Below the pieces are notes generated by a model. That model did not search any database, was not told the DNA's origin, and worked only from the letters and a program-made list of their open reading frames with translations. Below are positions 53,001-61,300 of a DNA stretch of 64,000 bases, in pieces. Numbering within the stretch: position 1 is the first letter of the stretch; each line of letters starts with the position of its first letter. This DNA comes from CAIRDP01 sp037138335 (GTDB lineage Bacteria; Bacteroidota; Bacteroidia; Bacteroidales; FEN-979), in assembly GCA_037138335.1 (NCBI GenBank), contig JBAXIO010000002.1, forward strand, positions 124,001-188,000, in the 5' to 3' direction. The position numbers and the translations under genes were made by a program.

Positions 53001-55919
53001 GTATCTGTAGAATTCAAACCAATCGCCAACTTCAGCAATGCCTCCGGTGCCTGCGCCCTGATGACCAACGAGTTCACCGACCTCTCCCAGTCGAACGGCG
53101 GAACAGCTGTTGTAGGCTGGCTTTGGGACTTCGGCGACCCCTCTACTGGTTCCAACAACACTTCAGACCAGAAGAACCCCACGCATGCGTTTTCGGCAGG
53201 CGGGCCTTTCTGGGTCAAACTGAAAGTAACCAACGCAACCGGATGTTATGATACATTGAAAAAACAGATCTCTGTGAATGCGGCTCCGGTTCCATTGTTC
53301 TCGTTTGACACGGCCTGTGTGGTCAGCTTAACACAATTCCACGACCTTTCAACATCATCGAGCGGTTCTATTAACGCATGGTCATGGAACTTTGGCGATC
53401 CTTCTTCAGGCGGGAATAATACCTCCACCTTGCAAAATCCTACGCATAATTATTCAAGTCCGGGAAATTACATGGTGAAGCTCAGTGTTACAACAACAAA
53501 CAATTGTACCAGGGATACCATAATGCAGATTGCGGTCAGCCCGAAACCTGTGGCCTTGTTCCAATACACTGCAGCCTGTGCCCAGGATTCTACACATTTT
53601 ACTGACCTGTCGATTGCACCCAACAGCCAGGTTGTGGCCTGGTCCTGGGATTTCGGTGATGGTGGCACTGCAACCATCAAAAATCCCAATCATAAATTTG
53701 CTACGGGAGGAACCTACAATGTCAAGGAGGTTGTGACTAATCTCAGCGGTTGCAAGGACTCGGTGGTCGTTGCAGTTCTGGTACATCTGAAACCGGTTTC
53801 CGCTTTCCAGTATAACAGCAAATACTGCCCGAAAGGACAGATTACGTTCCAGGATATGTCAACGGCATCAGGTGCTGTTATTACCGACCGTTTGTGGATA
53901 TTTGAACAAGGGGCCACCTCAACTGTCGCAAATCCTGTATACACATTCCCGGTAACCGATACAATTTACCTGGTGACACTGATGGTAACCGATACCTATG
54001 GTTGCAAGGATACCATCGTCGACAGCGTCAGGGTGAAACCCGGCTTCAGGTTCTCCTTTGTTGACAGTACGGTATGCTTCGGCAATCCTACTATTTTCCA
54101 TCCGGTCAATTACAATATGGGTCAGGACTCGTTATATTCCCCGAGATGGGATTTCGGTGACCCGAATTCCGGCCCGGCGAATTACTCAGGCTTATATAAT
54201 ACAACCCATGTCTTTACTGCTCCGGGATTATATAACGTTAAACTGAGAGTTTTCAACACCGATAATTGTGTTGACAGCGTTTTCAGAACAGTTCAGGTAT
54301 ATGCCCTGCCCAAACCTCATTTCTCGGCTGCAATCGCCCAGTGCGACAGCATAATGCATTTCACAGATACGACCAGTAATTACGGTACGGGTACCATTAA
54401 ACAATGGGAGTGGATATTCGGCGACGGTTCTCCTAATGTGATCATTACAACACCTCCCGGCGACACCTCCCATTGGTACGTTGCTACGGGTGATTACCGG
54501 GTCACTTTGATCGTTACAAATACCAAGGGATGCGTCGACAGCATATCCCAGGGTGTGACCAGGCTCCCGTGCATCAGGGCAAATTACAATTACCCGGATA
54601 CCAATTGTATGAACTATATGGTAACATTCCAGGATACTTCAGTGCCGACATACAGGATCAAGCAATGGAAATGGTCATGGGGTGACGGGAAAGACACATC
54701 ATATATCCAATACAGCAAGTTCGTAGTACATAAATTTACGAGCCCGGGTACTTTCAAGGTCAAACTATGGATCAAGGCCGTTGTAAATGCGAAGAACATC
54801 CTCGACAGTCTCACTCAGGATGTCCTGATACATCCCACACCAAAAACCTTGTTCTCAAATGTTCCCGTTTGCCTGAAACAGCCTGCAATGTTCAGGGATA
54901 CTTCGTTTACTAACGGTGAAGCTGTCTCGGCATGGAGTTGGGATTTTGGTGAACCTTCATCAGCCCCCAGGAATACATCCACACTGAGTAATCCTAACCA
55001 TATTTATGCCACAAGGGATACTTTTAATGTGAAGCTCGTAGTCATGAACAGGTTTGGATGTAAGGATTCGCTTACAAAACCCTTGAGAATATATGGACTT
55101 CCGCTTGCCCGCTTCAAATACACAGCGGCATGTACGGGCGACCCCACATTCTTCAGGGATTCCTCATCCATTTCCGACACCACCATTGGATTCTGGCGCT
55201 GGAAATTCAACCCGTCGGTTATGAAGGACACTTCATTGCTGAAGGATCCCAGTTTTAAATACAAAAATGCCGGAGATTACCTTGTTCGCCTGATTGTTAA
55301 AGATTACTTCGGATGCCTGGATACTATTATTGATACCGTTTCGGTGCATGTGACCCCGGTCTCCGCCTTTACCCTGATCAACGGATATGACGGGACCCCG
55401 GGTAAAGTCAAGCTTAATAACCTCTCATCCGGGGCCACAGGGTATTCATGGGATTTCGGTAACGGGAAGACCAGTAATGATACCAACCCGGTCGCCTCAT
55501 TTACCGAGGACGGTACTTATACTATCAGATTGATTTCCTCAAACCAGTATGGTTGTGTGGATACGACTTATTACGAATATAAAATACTGTTCCGCGGACT
55601 TTTTGTACCAAATGCATTTGCACCAAACAGCGGGAATATGGCAGTTCGGTTGTTCAAACCTGTGGGGATGAATCTGAAAACATACCATATCCAGGTATTT
55701 GATACCTGGGGGCATCAGGTTTGGGAATCCAACAAGCTCGACAATAACGGGGCTCCTTATGAAGGATGGGACGGTACGTTAAATGGGGCGTTGATGCCGC
55801 AGGGTAATTATTTCTGGAAAGTCACTGCCACCTTCGTCGACGATTCCCCGTGGACCGGTTCTGATACCGGGGTGAAAGGCGGAAACGGTACTATGGGGAC
55901 AGTAATTTTATTAAGATAA
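47091..55919 (+). CDS. Giant PKD-repeat surface protein with gliding-motility/T9SS type B C-terminal domain
   Basis: A secreted protein of 2942 residues with a signal peptide ending near LIAQ (residue 25). I count about 31 PKD-type domains, each near 90 residues and marked by a W-x-F-G-D core (WDFGD, WNFGD). A PKD-like domain precedes them at the N-terminus. The last 110 residues (LFVPNAFAPNSGN, IQVFDTWGHQVWES, WDGTLNGALMPQGNYFWKV) form the CHU_C / gliding-motility C-terminal domain used by T9SS type B cargo. The domains follow a three-domain periodicity. The protein is probably a long surface adhesin or filament. The next gene is a PorP/SprF-type protein, the usual partner of such cargo. Confidence 0.93.
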   Translation: MRNLTLRLFFICGFLLLSSPFLIAQNAPNAACPDTQPVVIGPDVVRAGQTVTYMTYDIPGHSYTWVVPAGGSASILNQNQVTITWGSTPMTVVLKIREGNSAKPGCVEVETQKKITIQPLLHAFYYYQYETGTCFYNKVDFTGDVSVHPGQTITYAWDFGDPASGVSNTSVLPNPSHIFPTVSGLTYTVTLTLTNTAGQQDMITDYVYVDPDTYKPIAVLPVPANPNCLSQAYTFNAAGSQPTFKPTSETFLYVDWDFGDGTTAHYEKFGSTPPVLQTTHIYASYGTKTVTLTLTNTVHCMVTKTIQVDVPNTMPVAGFLVAKSCVNEPTSFTDISSTPIAPLVITDWSWDWNDGSNSTYNYITNPPPVPVIHPFMDLASHNVTLTVTNSNGCKNIYSLPVQAEPSPQANFSYPVVICSGDVVQFKDMSSPLTGSPIVSYQWNFGDPTSPSNTSILQNPTHLFSGAGNFIITLTVANNAGCVNTKTLPVANPLVVNPHPDIDFTQVQGVTAYEQIFTSIINPAQHVGNNVYWEFGDGTNGFGSPITHNYPGPGSFTARCTATDMVTGCTNVVTHDMMLGGPPAACFTANPPNECQNVNILFVPCPPGGQIDFEDWDFGDGTPVQHFVPPFTPASPTHSYIAPGPYHVKRVVNQGTPLEASFDLWVTIYDSPTANFIWFSDPAHLHQSQACDGQDVYFVDQSFANSTPPGTIYQWLWTFDDPLSGAANTSTLQNPTHTFMSGQTSYNVTLQAWENLENCPSPVKTINVPINTPIPVEFGYGTNVCLDQAVNFTTDPAALPPSDYTWLWDFGDGNNSAAPGSVSHLYASVGDYTVTLTLTDVNGCSKSKQHIISIIPKPIANFMFASPTCFGSAIQFTDLSVVPLPYNDVIVGWDWDFGDGTLHDLTRNPTHIYAVYSSTGWNVTLTVTTNRGCSQTRTINVQQVASPLADFQVTGGTFSCVAPQSVHFSDLSQTNGGGNLMSWSWDFGDPASGAFNFSTAQNPSHIYNTSGPKRITLIVSNTNYCNDTIFHDITINALPLPDFAFSTPCLGNNTLFTDNTIPNAAGILSWAWDFGDGGTSPLQNPQHLFATAGTHTVTLVVVNSNGCTNTKVKTINVNPKPVVDFIETSPFCQHAQVTFTSQAYVPAGFTSFINNWMWRFGDGSAVGIGPVVTHTYLDASISHTVTLIATTTDGCVDSVSKVVTGIAAPIADFTNLGVGCLGQSLSFVDNSQSNGGGTISQWSWNFDDPGSGSSNTSTLQNPTHSFTSAVVHHVSLTVTNVNGCTATKTNDVSIAAKPVADFTSSSSCLGNLTVFTDKSTTLTGSLVLWAWDFGDGGTALTQNPTYMFSTPGLHYVTLTVTNSNGCTQSVTYPVEVYPYPVTSFGFSSPTCAGNSVTFTDMSITGHGYIVRRMWDFGDGNLLNTTSVSTTHQYANGGTYNVTLIVKTSDSCTGTKTISVPIQFAPVASFTAINSLCVLTPVQFNDNSQPNGGGTITQWNWNFGDPGSGGNNNSTQQNPVHNFSASGVFKVRLTVANADGCIGKDSMMVTINANPVANFTATNACQGNATTFTDNSIPNAGVIVSWLWNFGDGGSSAVQNPTYTYVTGGIFNVTLTVTTSNGCIHSVSKPVEVWARPNIQFSYTSPTCAGSSVTFTDISVPSHGYITNRNWDFGDGNTGTSASPTISHTYTTGGNYQVILSITTSDNCTGNNTISVPIQYNPISGFQWSNAVCALAPVQFTDISQPNGGGQITQWNWTFGDPGSGGNNTSTQQNPAHNFSAAGQFMVHLKVTNASGCYKDSSAQITIEANPTATFTATSVCKGSPTVFTGTPGAGTIATWSWDFGDGGTGSGQNPSYTYANDGTYTVVLNVASSGGCLGTYSKTIQVYGSPVSQFKFSSPTCASDSVQFTDLSVTAHGSINKWEWDFGDGGTITITFPGNANVKHKYANGGNYNVKLKITTSDNCTNEITLPVSVEFKPIANFSNASGACALMTNEFTDLSQSNGGTAVVGWLWDFGDPSTGSNNTSDQKNPTHAFSAGGPFWVKLKVTNATGCYDTLKKQISVNAAPVPLFSFDTACVVSLTQFHDLSTSSSGSINAWSWNFGDPSSGGNNTSTLQNPTHNYSSPGNYMVKLSVTTTNNCTRDTIMQIAVSPKPVALFQYTAACAQDSTHFTDLSIAPNSQVVAWSWDFGDGGTATIKNPNHKFATGGTYNVKEVVTNLSGCKDSVVVAVLVHLKPVSAFQYNSKYCPKGQITFQDMSTASGAVITDRLWIFEQGATSTVANPVYTFPVTDTIYLVTLMVTDTYGCKDTIVDSVRVKPGFRFSFVDSTVCFGNPTIFHPVNYNMGQDSLYSPRWDFGDPNSGPANYSGLYNTTHVFTAPGLYNVKLRVFNTDNCVDSVFRTVQVYALPKPHFSAAIAQCDSIMHFTDTTSNYGTGTIKQWEWIFGDGSPNVIITTPPGDTSHWYVATGDYRVTLIVTNTKGCVDSISQGVTRLPCIRANYNYPDTNCMNYMVTFQDTSVPTYRIKQWKWSWGDGKDTSYIQYSKFVVHKFTSPGTFKVKLWIKAVVNAKNILDSLTQDVLIHPTPKTLFSNVPVCLKQPAMFRDTSFTNGEAVSAWSWDFGEPSSAPRNTSTLSNPNHIYATRDTFNVKLVVMNRFGCKDSLTKPLRIYGLPLARFKYTAACTGDPTFFRDSSSISDTTIGFWRWKFNPSVMKDTSLLKDPSFKYKNAGDYLVRLIVKDYFGCLDTIIDTVSVHVTPVSAFTLINGYDGTPGKVKLNNLSSGATGYSWDFGNGKTSNDTNPVASFTEDGTYTIRLISSNQYGCVDTTYYEYKILFRGLFVPNAFAPNSGNMAVRLFKPVGMNLKTYHIQVFDTWGHQVWESNKLDNNGAPYEGWDGTLNGALMPQGNYFWKVTATFVDDSPWTGSDTGVKGGNGTMGTVILLR
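47520..55050 (+). repeat. Three-domain higher-order repeat of PKD modules
   Basis: Within the giant gene, a module type reading FGDP-x-SG-xx-N-x-ST-x-QNP recurs at every third PKD domain. The core Trp codons of this type are at 47559, 48414, 49236, 50040, 50817, 51585, 52353 and 53124, that is 768-777 bases apart over the last four intervals. After one shift of a single domain they continue at 53385, 54147 and 54939. Confidence 0.8.
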
Positions 55920-55944
55920 TATAATCTAACTAACATACAGCTCG

Positions 55945-57054
55945 ATGAAAAAGCTCTCATGTATTCTTTGCCTGCTGGTTCTGGGGTGGATATTGCCGAT
56001 GACATCCGCCCTGGGACAGGACATGAATTTCACGCAGTATTTCAGTGCACCCCTCTATGTGAACCCTGCTTTTACCGGCATCAATACCGGTGTGCGTGCA
56101 AGGTTCCTGTTCAGGGATCAATGGCCTGCTGCCCCTATTGCTTACAAATCATATTATTTTTCGGCTGACCTGGGTGACCGTGCATTGCCTGGCGCAGGCG
56201 GCCTTGGGCTCGTTGTACAATCGGACAACCCCGGCGCGGGCCTGATCAATAACCTGAATGCCGCCCTGACTATCGGCGTACGTATTCCTATCACAAGTTT
56301 CCTGGTGGCCCAGGTTGGTGTTAAAGCGGGGATCATGCAAAGGAGGATTTCCTATGATGACCTTGTTTTTACGAGCAGCCTTGACCCCAGGTACGGAAAT
56401 ATATACCAGAGCGGGTTCACTGATTTCAACGCGAGCAAGAGAGTGGTTCCTGATTTCGGCGCAGGTGGTTTGTTACAATTCTCTTCAACAGAAGGTAATA
56501 TTACCGGTAATATCGGATTTGCAGTTGATCATATTTTCAAACCTGATGTGTCTTTTCTTTCTGTCGGTTCTTCACAGTACCCCAGGAAATGGGTGGGGCA
56601 TTTCGACCTTGTAATTTCAACCGGTCCGGGAGGAAATTCTAATGCCATGTATGCCAGTTCCTCTGAACCTCTTAAAGTCAACATCGGAGGTTTATATATG
56701 AATCAGGCTAACCTGAATTCACTGGAAGTCGGCCTAAACCTGTTAAAATACAATATTTACCTGGGTTGCTGGTACAAGAGCACGCTCACCGGCATCGTCA
56801 ATAGTTCCTGTGCAATCCTGGCCGGGTATAAGTTCAATTTCTATGAGAATATGAGTGTGAAATTTATTTACTCCTACGATATACAGATTAGCGGTGCATT
56901 ACAGGGAACCGGAGGTGCGCATGAGATAAGCCTTATACTTGAGTTTGACAAGCTGTCAATCTTCGGAGGCGGAGGCGGTGGCAGTTCACTCCCAGGAGGG
57001 ACCGGAGGTTCCAAGAGATATGGCGGGCCAATGGAATGCCCGAGTTTCTATTAA
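55945..57054 (+). CDS. PorP/SprF-family type IX secretion membrane protein
   Basis: An outer-membrane beta-barrel protein of 369 residues with a signal peptide ending near ALGQ (residue 25). The mature N-terminus DMNFTQYFSAPLYVNPAFTG is the hallmark of the PorP/SprF family. It is followed by RFLFRDQWPA, and by LGLVVQSDNPGAG in the usual order. The C-terminal part has a Gly-rich stretch (GGGGGGSSLPGG) and ends SFY. These proteins anchor or assist T9SS type B cargo. It begins 25 bases after the giant PKD gene, a typical pair, and is followed by a strong terminator. Confidence 0.93.
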   Translation: MKKLSCILCLLVLGWILPMTSALGQDMNFTQYFSAPLYVNPAFTGINTGVRARFLFRDQWPAAPIAYKSYYFSADLGDRALPGAGGLGLVVQSDNPGAGLINNLNAALTIGVRIPITSFLVAQVGVKAGIMQRRISYDDLVFTSSLDPRYGNIYQSGFTDFNASKRVVPDFGAGGLLQFSSTEGNITGNIGFAVDHIFKPDVSFLSVGSSQYPRKWVGHFDLVISTGPGGNSNAMYASSSEPLKVNIGGLYMNQANLNSLEVGLNLLKYNIYLGCWYKSTLTGIVNSSCAILAGYKFNFYENMSVKFIYSYDIQISGALQGTGGAHEISLILEFDKLSIFGGGGGGSSLPGGTGGSKRYGGPMECPSFY

Positions 57055-57071
57055 CATTCAAATCGGAATTG

Positions 57072-57110
57072 AAAAAAAGAAGCCGGGCATCAACCCGGCT
57101 TCTTTTTTTT
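57072..57110. terminator. Bidirectional intrinsic terminator between PorP/SprF gene and icd
   Basis: AAAAAAAGAAGCCGGG (57072-57087) pairs with CCCGGCTTCTTTTTTT across the loop CATCAA, with T-runs on both strands. It overlaps the icd stop codon and serves both convergent genes. Confidence 0.93.
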
Positions 57111-58371
57111 ACATGTTCGCAATAATCTCTGAACCGAATTCAGAGCATTTGAGCTTGGTGGCCCCTTCCATCTGGCGTTCAAAGTCATAGGTAACCCTTT
57201 TCTTCGCAATCGCCCCTTCCAGCCCTTTAACAATAAGGTCTGCCGCTTCGTTCCAACCCATATATTCCAGCATCATTACACCCGAAAGGATGACCGAGCC
57301 CGGGTTCACCTGGTCTTTATTGGCATATTTCGGAGCGGTGCCGTGCGTTGCTTCAAACACAGCATGGCCTGTTACATAATTGATATTGGCACCGGGAGCA
57401 ATCCCGATCCCGCCTACAATAGCTGCCAGAGCATCGGAAATATAATCGCCGTTAAGGTTCAGGGTTGCTATTACCGAATACTCTGCCGGGCGGGTCAGGA
57501 TCTGCTGGAGGAATGCATCGGCAATCACATCCTTGATGATGATGCGGCCTTCCGCAACAGCCTTTTTCTGGGCATCTTCTGCAGCCTGTTCCCCATCCTT
57601 GTCCTTTATCTTATCATACCGGGCCCAGGTAAAGACCTTATCCCCGAATTCTTTTTCGGCAAGATCATATCCCCAGGTCTTAAACATCCCTTCAGTGAAT
57701 TTCATGATATTCCCTTTATGGACAATGGTGACCGAAGGAAGTTTCTTTTCAATGGCATACCCGATAGAAGCTCTTACCAGGCGCTCAGTTCCATCTTTCG
57801 ACACAGGCTTTATGCCAATGGATGAACTTTCGGGGAACCGTATTTTTTTTACACCCATTTCCAGGATCAGGAAATCGAGGACCTTCTTTACTTCAGCTGT
57901 CCCCGCCATCCATTCAATACCGGCATAAATGTCCTCGGAGTTCTCACGGAAAATTACCATCTCGGTAAGTTCGGGCTTCTTAACCGGAGAAGGAACCCCC
58001 TTGAAATATCTCACGGGCCTCAGGCAAACATAAAGATCAAGTATCTGCCTCAAAGCAACGTTGAGCGAACGTATCCCTCCGCCTACCGGTGTGGTGAGAG
58101 GCCCTTTGATGGCAACAAGATATTCCCTGATTTCATCCAGGGTTGCCTGGGGTAACCATTCCCCTGTTTGCTTGAAAGCTTTCTCCCCTGCAAGGACTTC
58201 TTTCCAGTGTATCTTCCTTTTCCCGGCATATGCTTTTTCAACAGCTGCATCGAAAACTTTCACACTTGCATTCCATATGTCAGGGCCTGTGCCATCTCCT
58301 TCAATGAAAGGAATTACCGGATTCTCCGGAACTACCAGCCTGCCACCAGACAATGTTATCTTTTCTCCCAT
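57109..58371 (-). CDS. icd: NADP-dependent isocitrate dehydrogenase
   Basis: Oxidatively decarboxylates isocitrate to 2-oxoglutarate in the TCA cycle. It is 420 residues, the E. coli-type homodimer length. FIEGDGTGPD and the substrate-binding GGGIRSLNVALRQ, with its phosphorylatable Ser, are present. So are FRENSEDIYAGIEW and HGTAPKYANKDQVNPGS; the Lys-Tyr in the last motif indicates NADP. It lies 27 bases after the synthetase fusion gene and may share its transcript. Confidence 0.97.
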   Translation of the reverse strand: MGEKITLSGGRLVVPENPVIPFIEGDGTGPDIWNASVKVFDAAVEKAYAGKRKIHWKEVLAGEKAFKQTGEWLPQATLDEIREYLVAIKGPLTTPVGGGIRSLNVALRQILDLYVCLRPVRYFKGVPSPVKKPELTEMVIFRENSEDIYAGIEWMAGTAEVKKVLDFLILEMGVKKIRFPESSSIGIKPVSKDGTERLVRASIGYAIEKKLPSVTIVHKGNIMKFTEGMFKTWGYDLAEKEFGDKVFTWARYDKIKDKDGEQAAEDAQKKAVAEGRIIIKDVIADAFLQQILTRPAEYSVIATLNLNGDYISDALAAIVGGIGIAPGANINYVTGHAVFEATHGTAPKYANKDQVNPGSVILSGVMMLEYMGWNEAADLIVKGLEGAIAKKRVTYDFERQMEGATKLKCSEFGSEIIANM

Positions 58372-58398
58372 GGTATATAATTATTAATTAGTAAATAT

Positions 58399-61300
58399 TC
58401 AGTCATTAATTACCTTCACAAGGGCACCCCATTTCCGGTCAATCTCAAAGAAATGCTTCATATAGTAATTACCGAAAAGGAAATGGGCCTTGATGACTTT
58501 GATCCCGTAAGCCGACATGCTGACAAAGAAATTGGCGATCATGGCCGAAGCTATCCCTTTCCCCTGTAATGACGAAGTTACTACGATGCCATCAAACAGG
58601 GCGGTCGTCTCATCCAGGTAATGCCAGGTAAGCCCGCCGATGATCTTTCCACGGGCATCGGTAACAACATGCTGGTGATCATGTTTACTGATCTCTTTTG
58701 GATAATTCTCCCTGAAGAACATCTGGTATAACTGCCCGATCTCCCGGGGTTCTCCCGGCTCATATTGCACGTAATGTTTCCCCTCGGCGTCGTTGATGTC
58801 GAAACGGACAAGCACATGCTCTTTTGAACGTTCACCTATTTTCAGCAGGTCAATATGCTGATCGGTTTGCAGTCGAGGGAAGACCATATGGCTGAAAATG
58901 TTTTTATCTTCTTCTGCCGACAACGATGATTGCAAGTCCGACAGCTCGATAAGCTGGATAGGCAAGGTTTCCTGCTCTTCCTGCATTTTTTCAAGGAGCT
59001 TGTCAAATGAGGCTCTGACACCCTCGTCTGAATCCATAAAGAAGGTATGCCTGTAAAAATAATACCTGATCAGGTCGGGCCATGAATTCAGCCTGAACAG
59101 GTCCATGAGCTCCGTGATGGTTTGTTCCTTGGCTGCTGCTGTAGTGAGGGGATTTATACGGTACCAGTCTATATACTGGTCTATAGCTGAGTATAACGAC
59201 AGCGGCAGGTGGAAGCGTTTGATGTTTTCGGTCAGGTACTTATTCAGGTGGTCCTTCAGGCTGGTCAGATCATGGCAAACGACTTTGTGCTTTTTTAGTT
59301 CGACTCTGAGTTTGACCAGGAATTCAATTGCTTCTTCCTTGCCCAGGGCTTCAATGCAGGCATCAAAAATCCAGTTGATTTCTATCTGCTTTTTAACCCA
59401 GGGATACAAAGCCGTGGTTTTGCAATAGTAGTCCAATACGATAGGGATGACCAGGGAAAGCGGGCCTTTGTATTCCGACCAGCCGGTAAGGGTAAGTATG
59501 ACAGCCGATTCACGGAAATCCATTTCAGGTATGGAAATATTGGTAGGGGTAATTGCGCCGGGAACAATCTGGTAGCCGCTGTGGTGCCATGCTTTAAACA
59601 CTGTTGCCAGGGAACGGATGAACACTTTTTTCCATGCGTTCGGTTTTACATAGCCGGAGGAGCGGTGGATTTCGGCAAACTCCCTTATTTTATCCCATGC
59701 GGTAAGCCCTCCTATATACTGTGTGCTGAGTAGTCCCAGGTTGGGCCTGCTGCTTCCCAGCAGGGAAGCAACAGCAGCCCCGTAAGGAAAACCCGCTAGC
59801 GAAGCCTGCCAGTAAAATGTATCGGGGTTGGGTTTGAATTCAGGGTTGTTGCTGATCACGAAGTGAAGATCAAAATGTTTCCCGGCCTTAGTGTTTACAC
59901 TGAGCCTGTAATGCTTGAATTCCTTGTACGCAAGTAGCCTCAGCACCCATATGCCTCCCGGGGGCACGTCTTTCAGATCAAAATCCCATTCATTAAAAGT
60001 CAGGATAATGCTTTCTTCCAGGAACTTCGTAGTCCTGAAAATCTTTATTATCCTTTCTTTATCAGTTTCCTGGATCCCGTGTTCAAAAATGAGTTTAGGT
60101 TTCCATGTTGAAGCAGGATATTTAGGGCCTCTTGCTTCAATATGGTTTTCAAATACCCGGGCCAGCCTGTAAAAATATTCCTCTGCTTTTTTTGACAGGT
60201 AAGGATCCTGGCGGTGAAGGATCCACCTTGATAATTCAGCCCTGACCGGTACATAGAAATCAAGATGCTGGAGTGCAAAGTTGTAAAGCATCCTGAGAAC
60301 ATTTTCGAACTGCTGCCTCATTTTCACCGGTGCAGGCCAGGGGAAGTGGGTACGGTAGAAATAAAGCCTTTGCTTGAGTGCATCAAGCCTGTGTTTCCCG
60401 ATTTTGGATGAAGCGATGGCACGGATCGACTGCTCATTTAAGAACGAAAGACCCGATTCGAGGAACATGGGCAGGTTGGAAATTGTCTCAGGCTGAGGGG
60501 CATGGATCAGGATGGTGCGATAGGCCAGGCATCGGATCTCTTCGGAAGGATGAAATGCCAGGGCTTCAAGCCTCAGCCTCATCACTTCGGCAAGCCGGGG
60601 TTCCGAGTCGCCGAAAATATCGCCTATCTTAACGATAGCGCTGATTGAAGAAGACTCAGGGCCGAACAGGGCCTGGCACAGCAGCAGGTTGGCATTGGCC
60701 AGGAACTGGTCTCGGATATTCCTTGGGGCCTTGCATTCATAATTGCCTGTCAGCCCGGGTTCTGCAAGATAAATGCCTTCGGCCATCCCCTTCACGGGGA
60801 CATCCCAACCTTCCTTAACCGGACAGAAGGAAATCAGGGAAGGGTTCCCTGTCCAGAGCTTTGGGGAACGGGTGAAAAGCCCCAGGTCAATTGTATCGTC
60901 ACTTAAAGTATATACCAGGTCACCTATAATCCAGCTTCCCGGCTTGCGTTTCCTGATATTCAGAACCTGTTTTGTTCTCTTGTTTACAAGCTGGTCTTTG
61001 CCAAAAACAATATCCGTTTCAAGTATGCCAAGGTCCCTGTATACCCACTTTGGGACAGAACAGGAAACAGCCCCTTTTTTAATCAGGACTACATTGCTCT
61101 GATAGAGGGAATCTATCAGTTTCAGAAACCCGTTTTCAATGGCTTTCCTGTTGTAGGAACCTTTGGGGGTTAATTCCCCTTTTTCGGCGCTGAAGTCCCT
61201 GTCGAGAAGGGCGAAATTCACTACCCTCTCATAAGGCGCAACATCCTTGTTCGCCGACATGACAATCTGGTGGAAATATTCCCTGAGGTTATCGCCTTTA

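Noticed and set aside
47091..55919. Repeats in the giant gene as a CRISPR or transposon array
   Set aside because: The repeats are in-frame protein domains of about 90 residues with variable DNA, not short identical DNA repeats with spacers.
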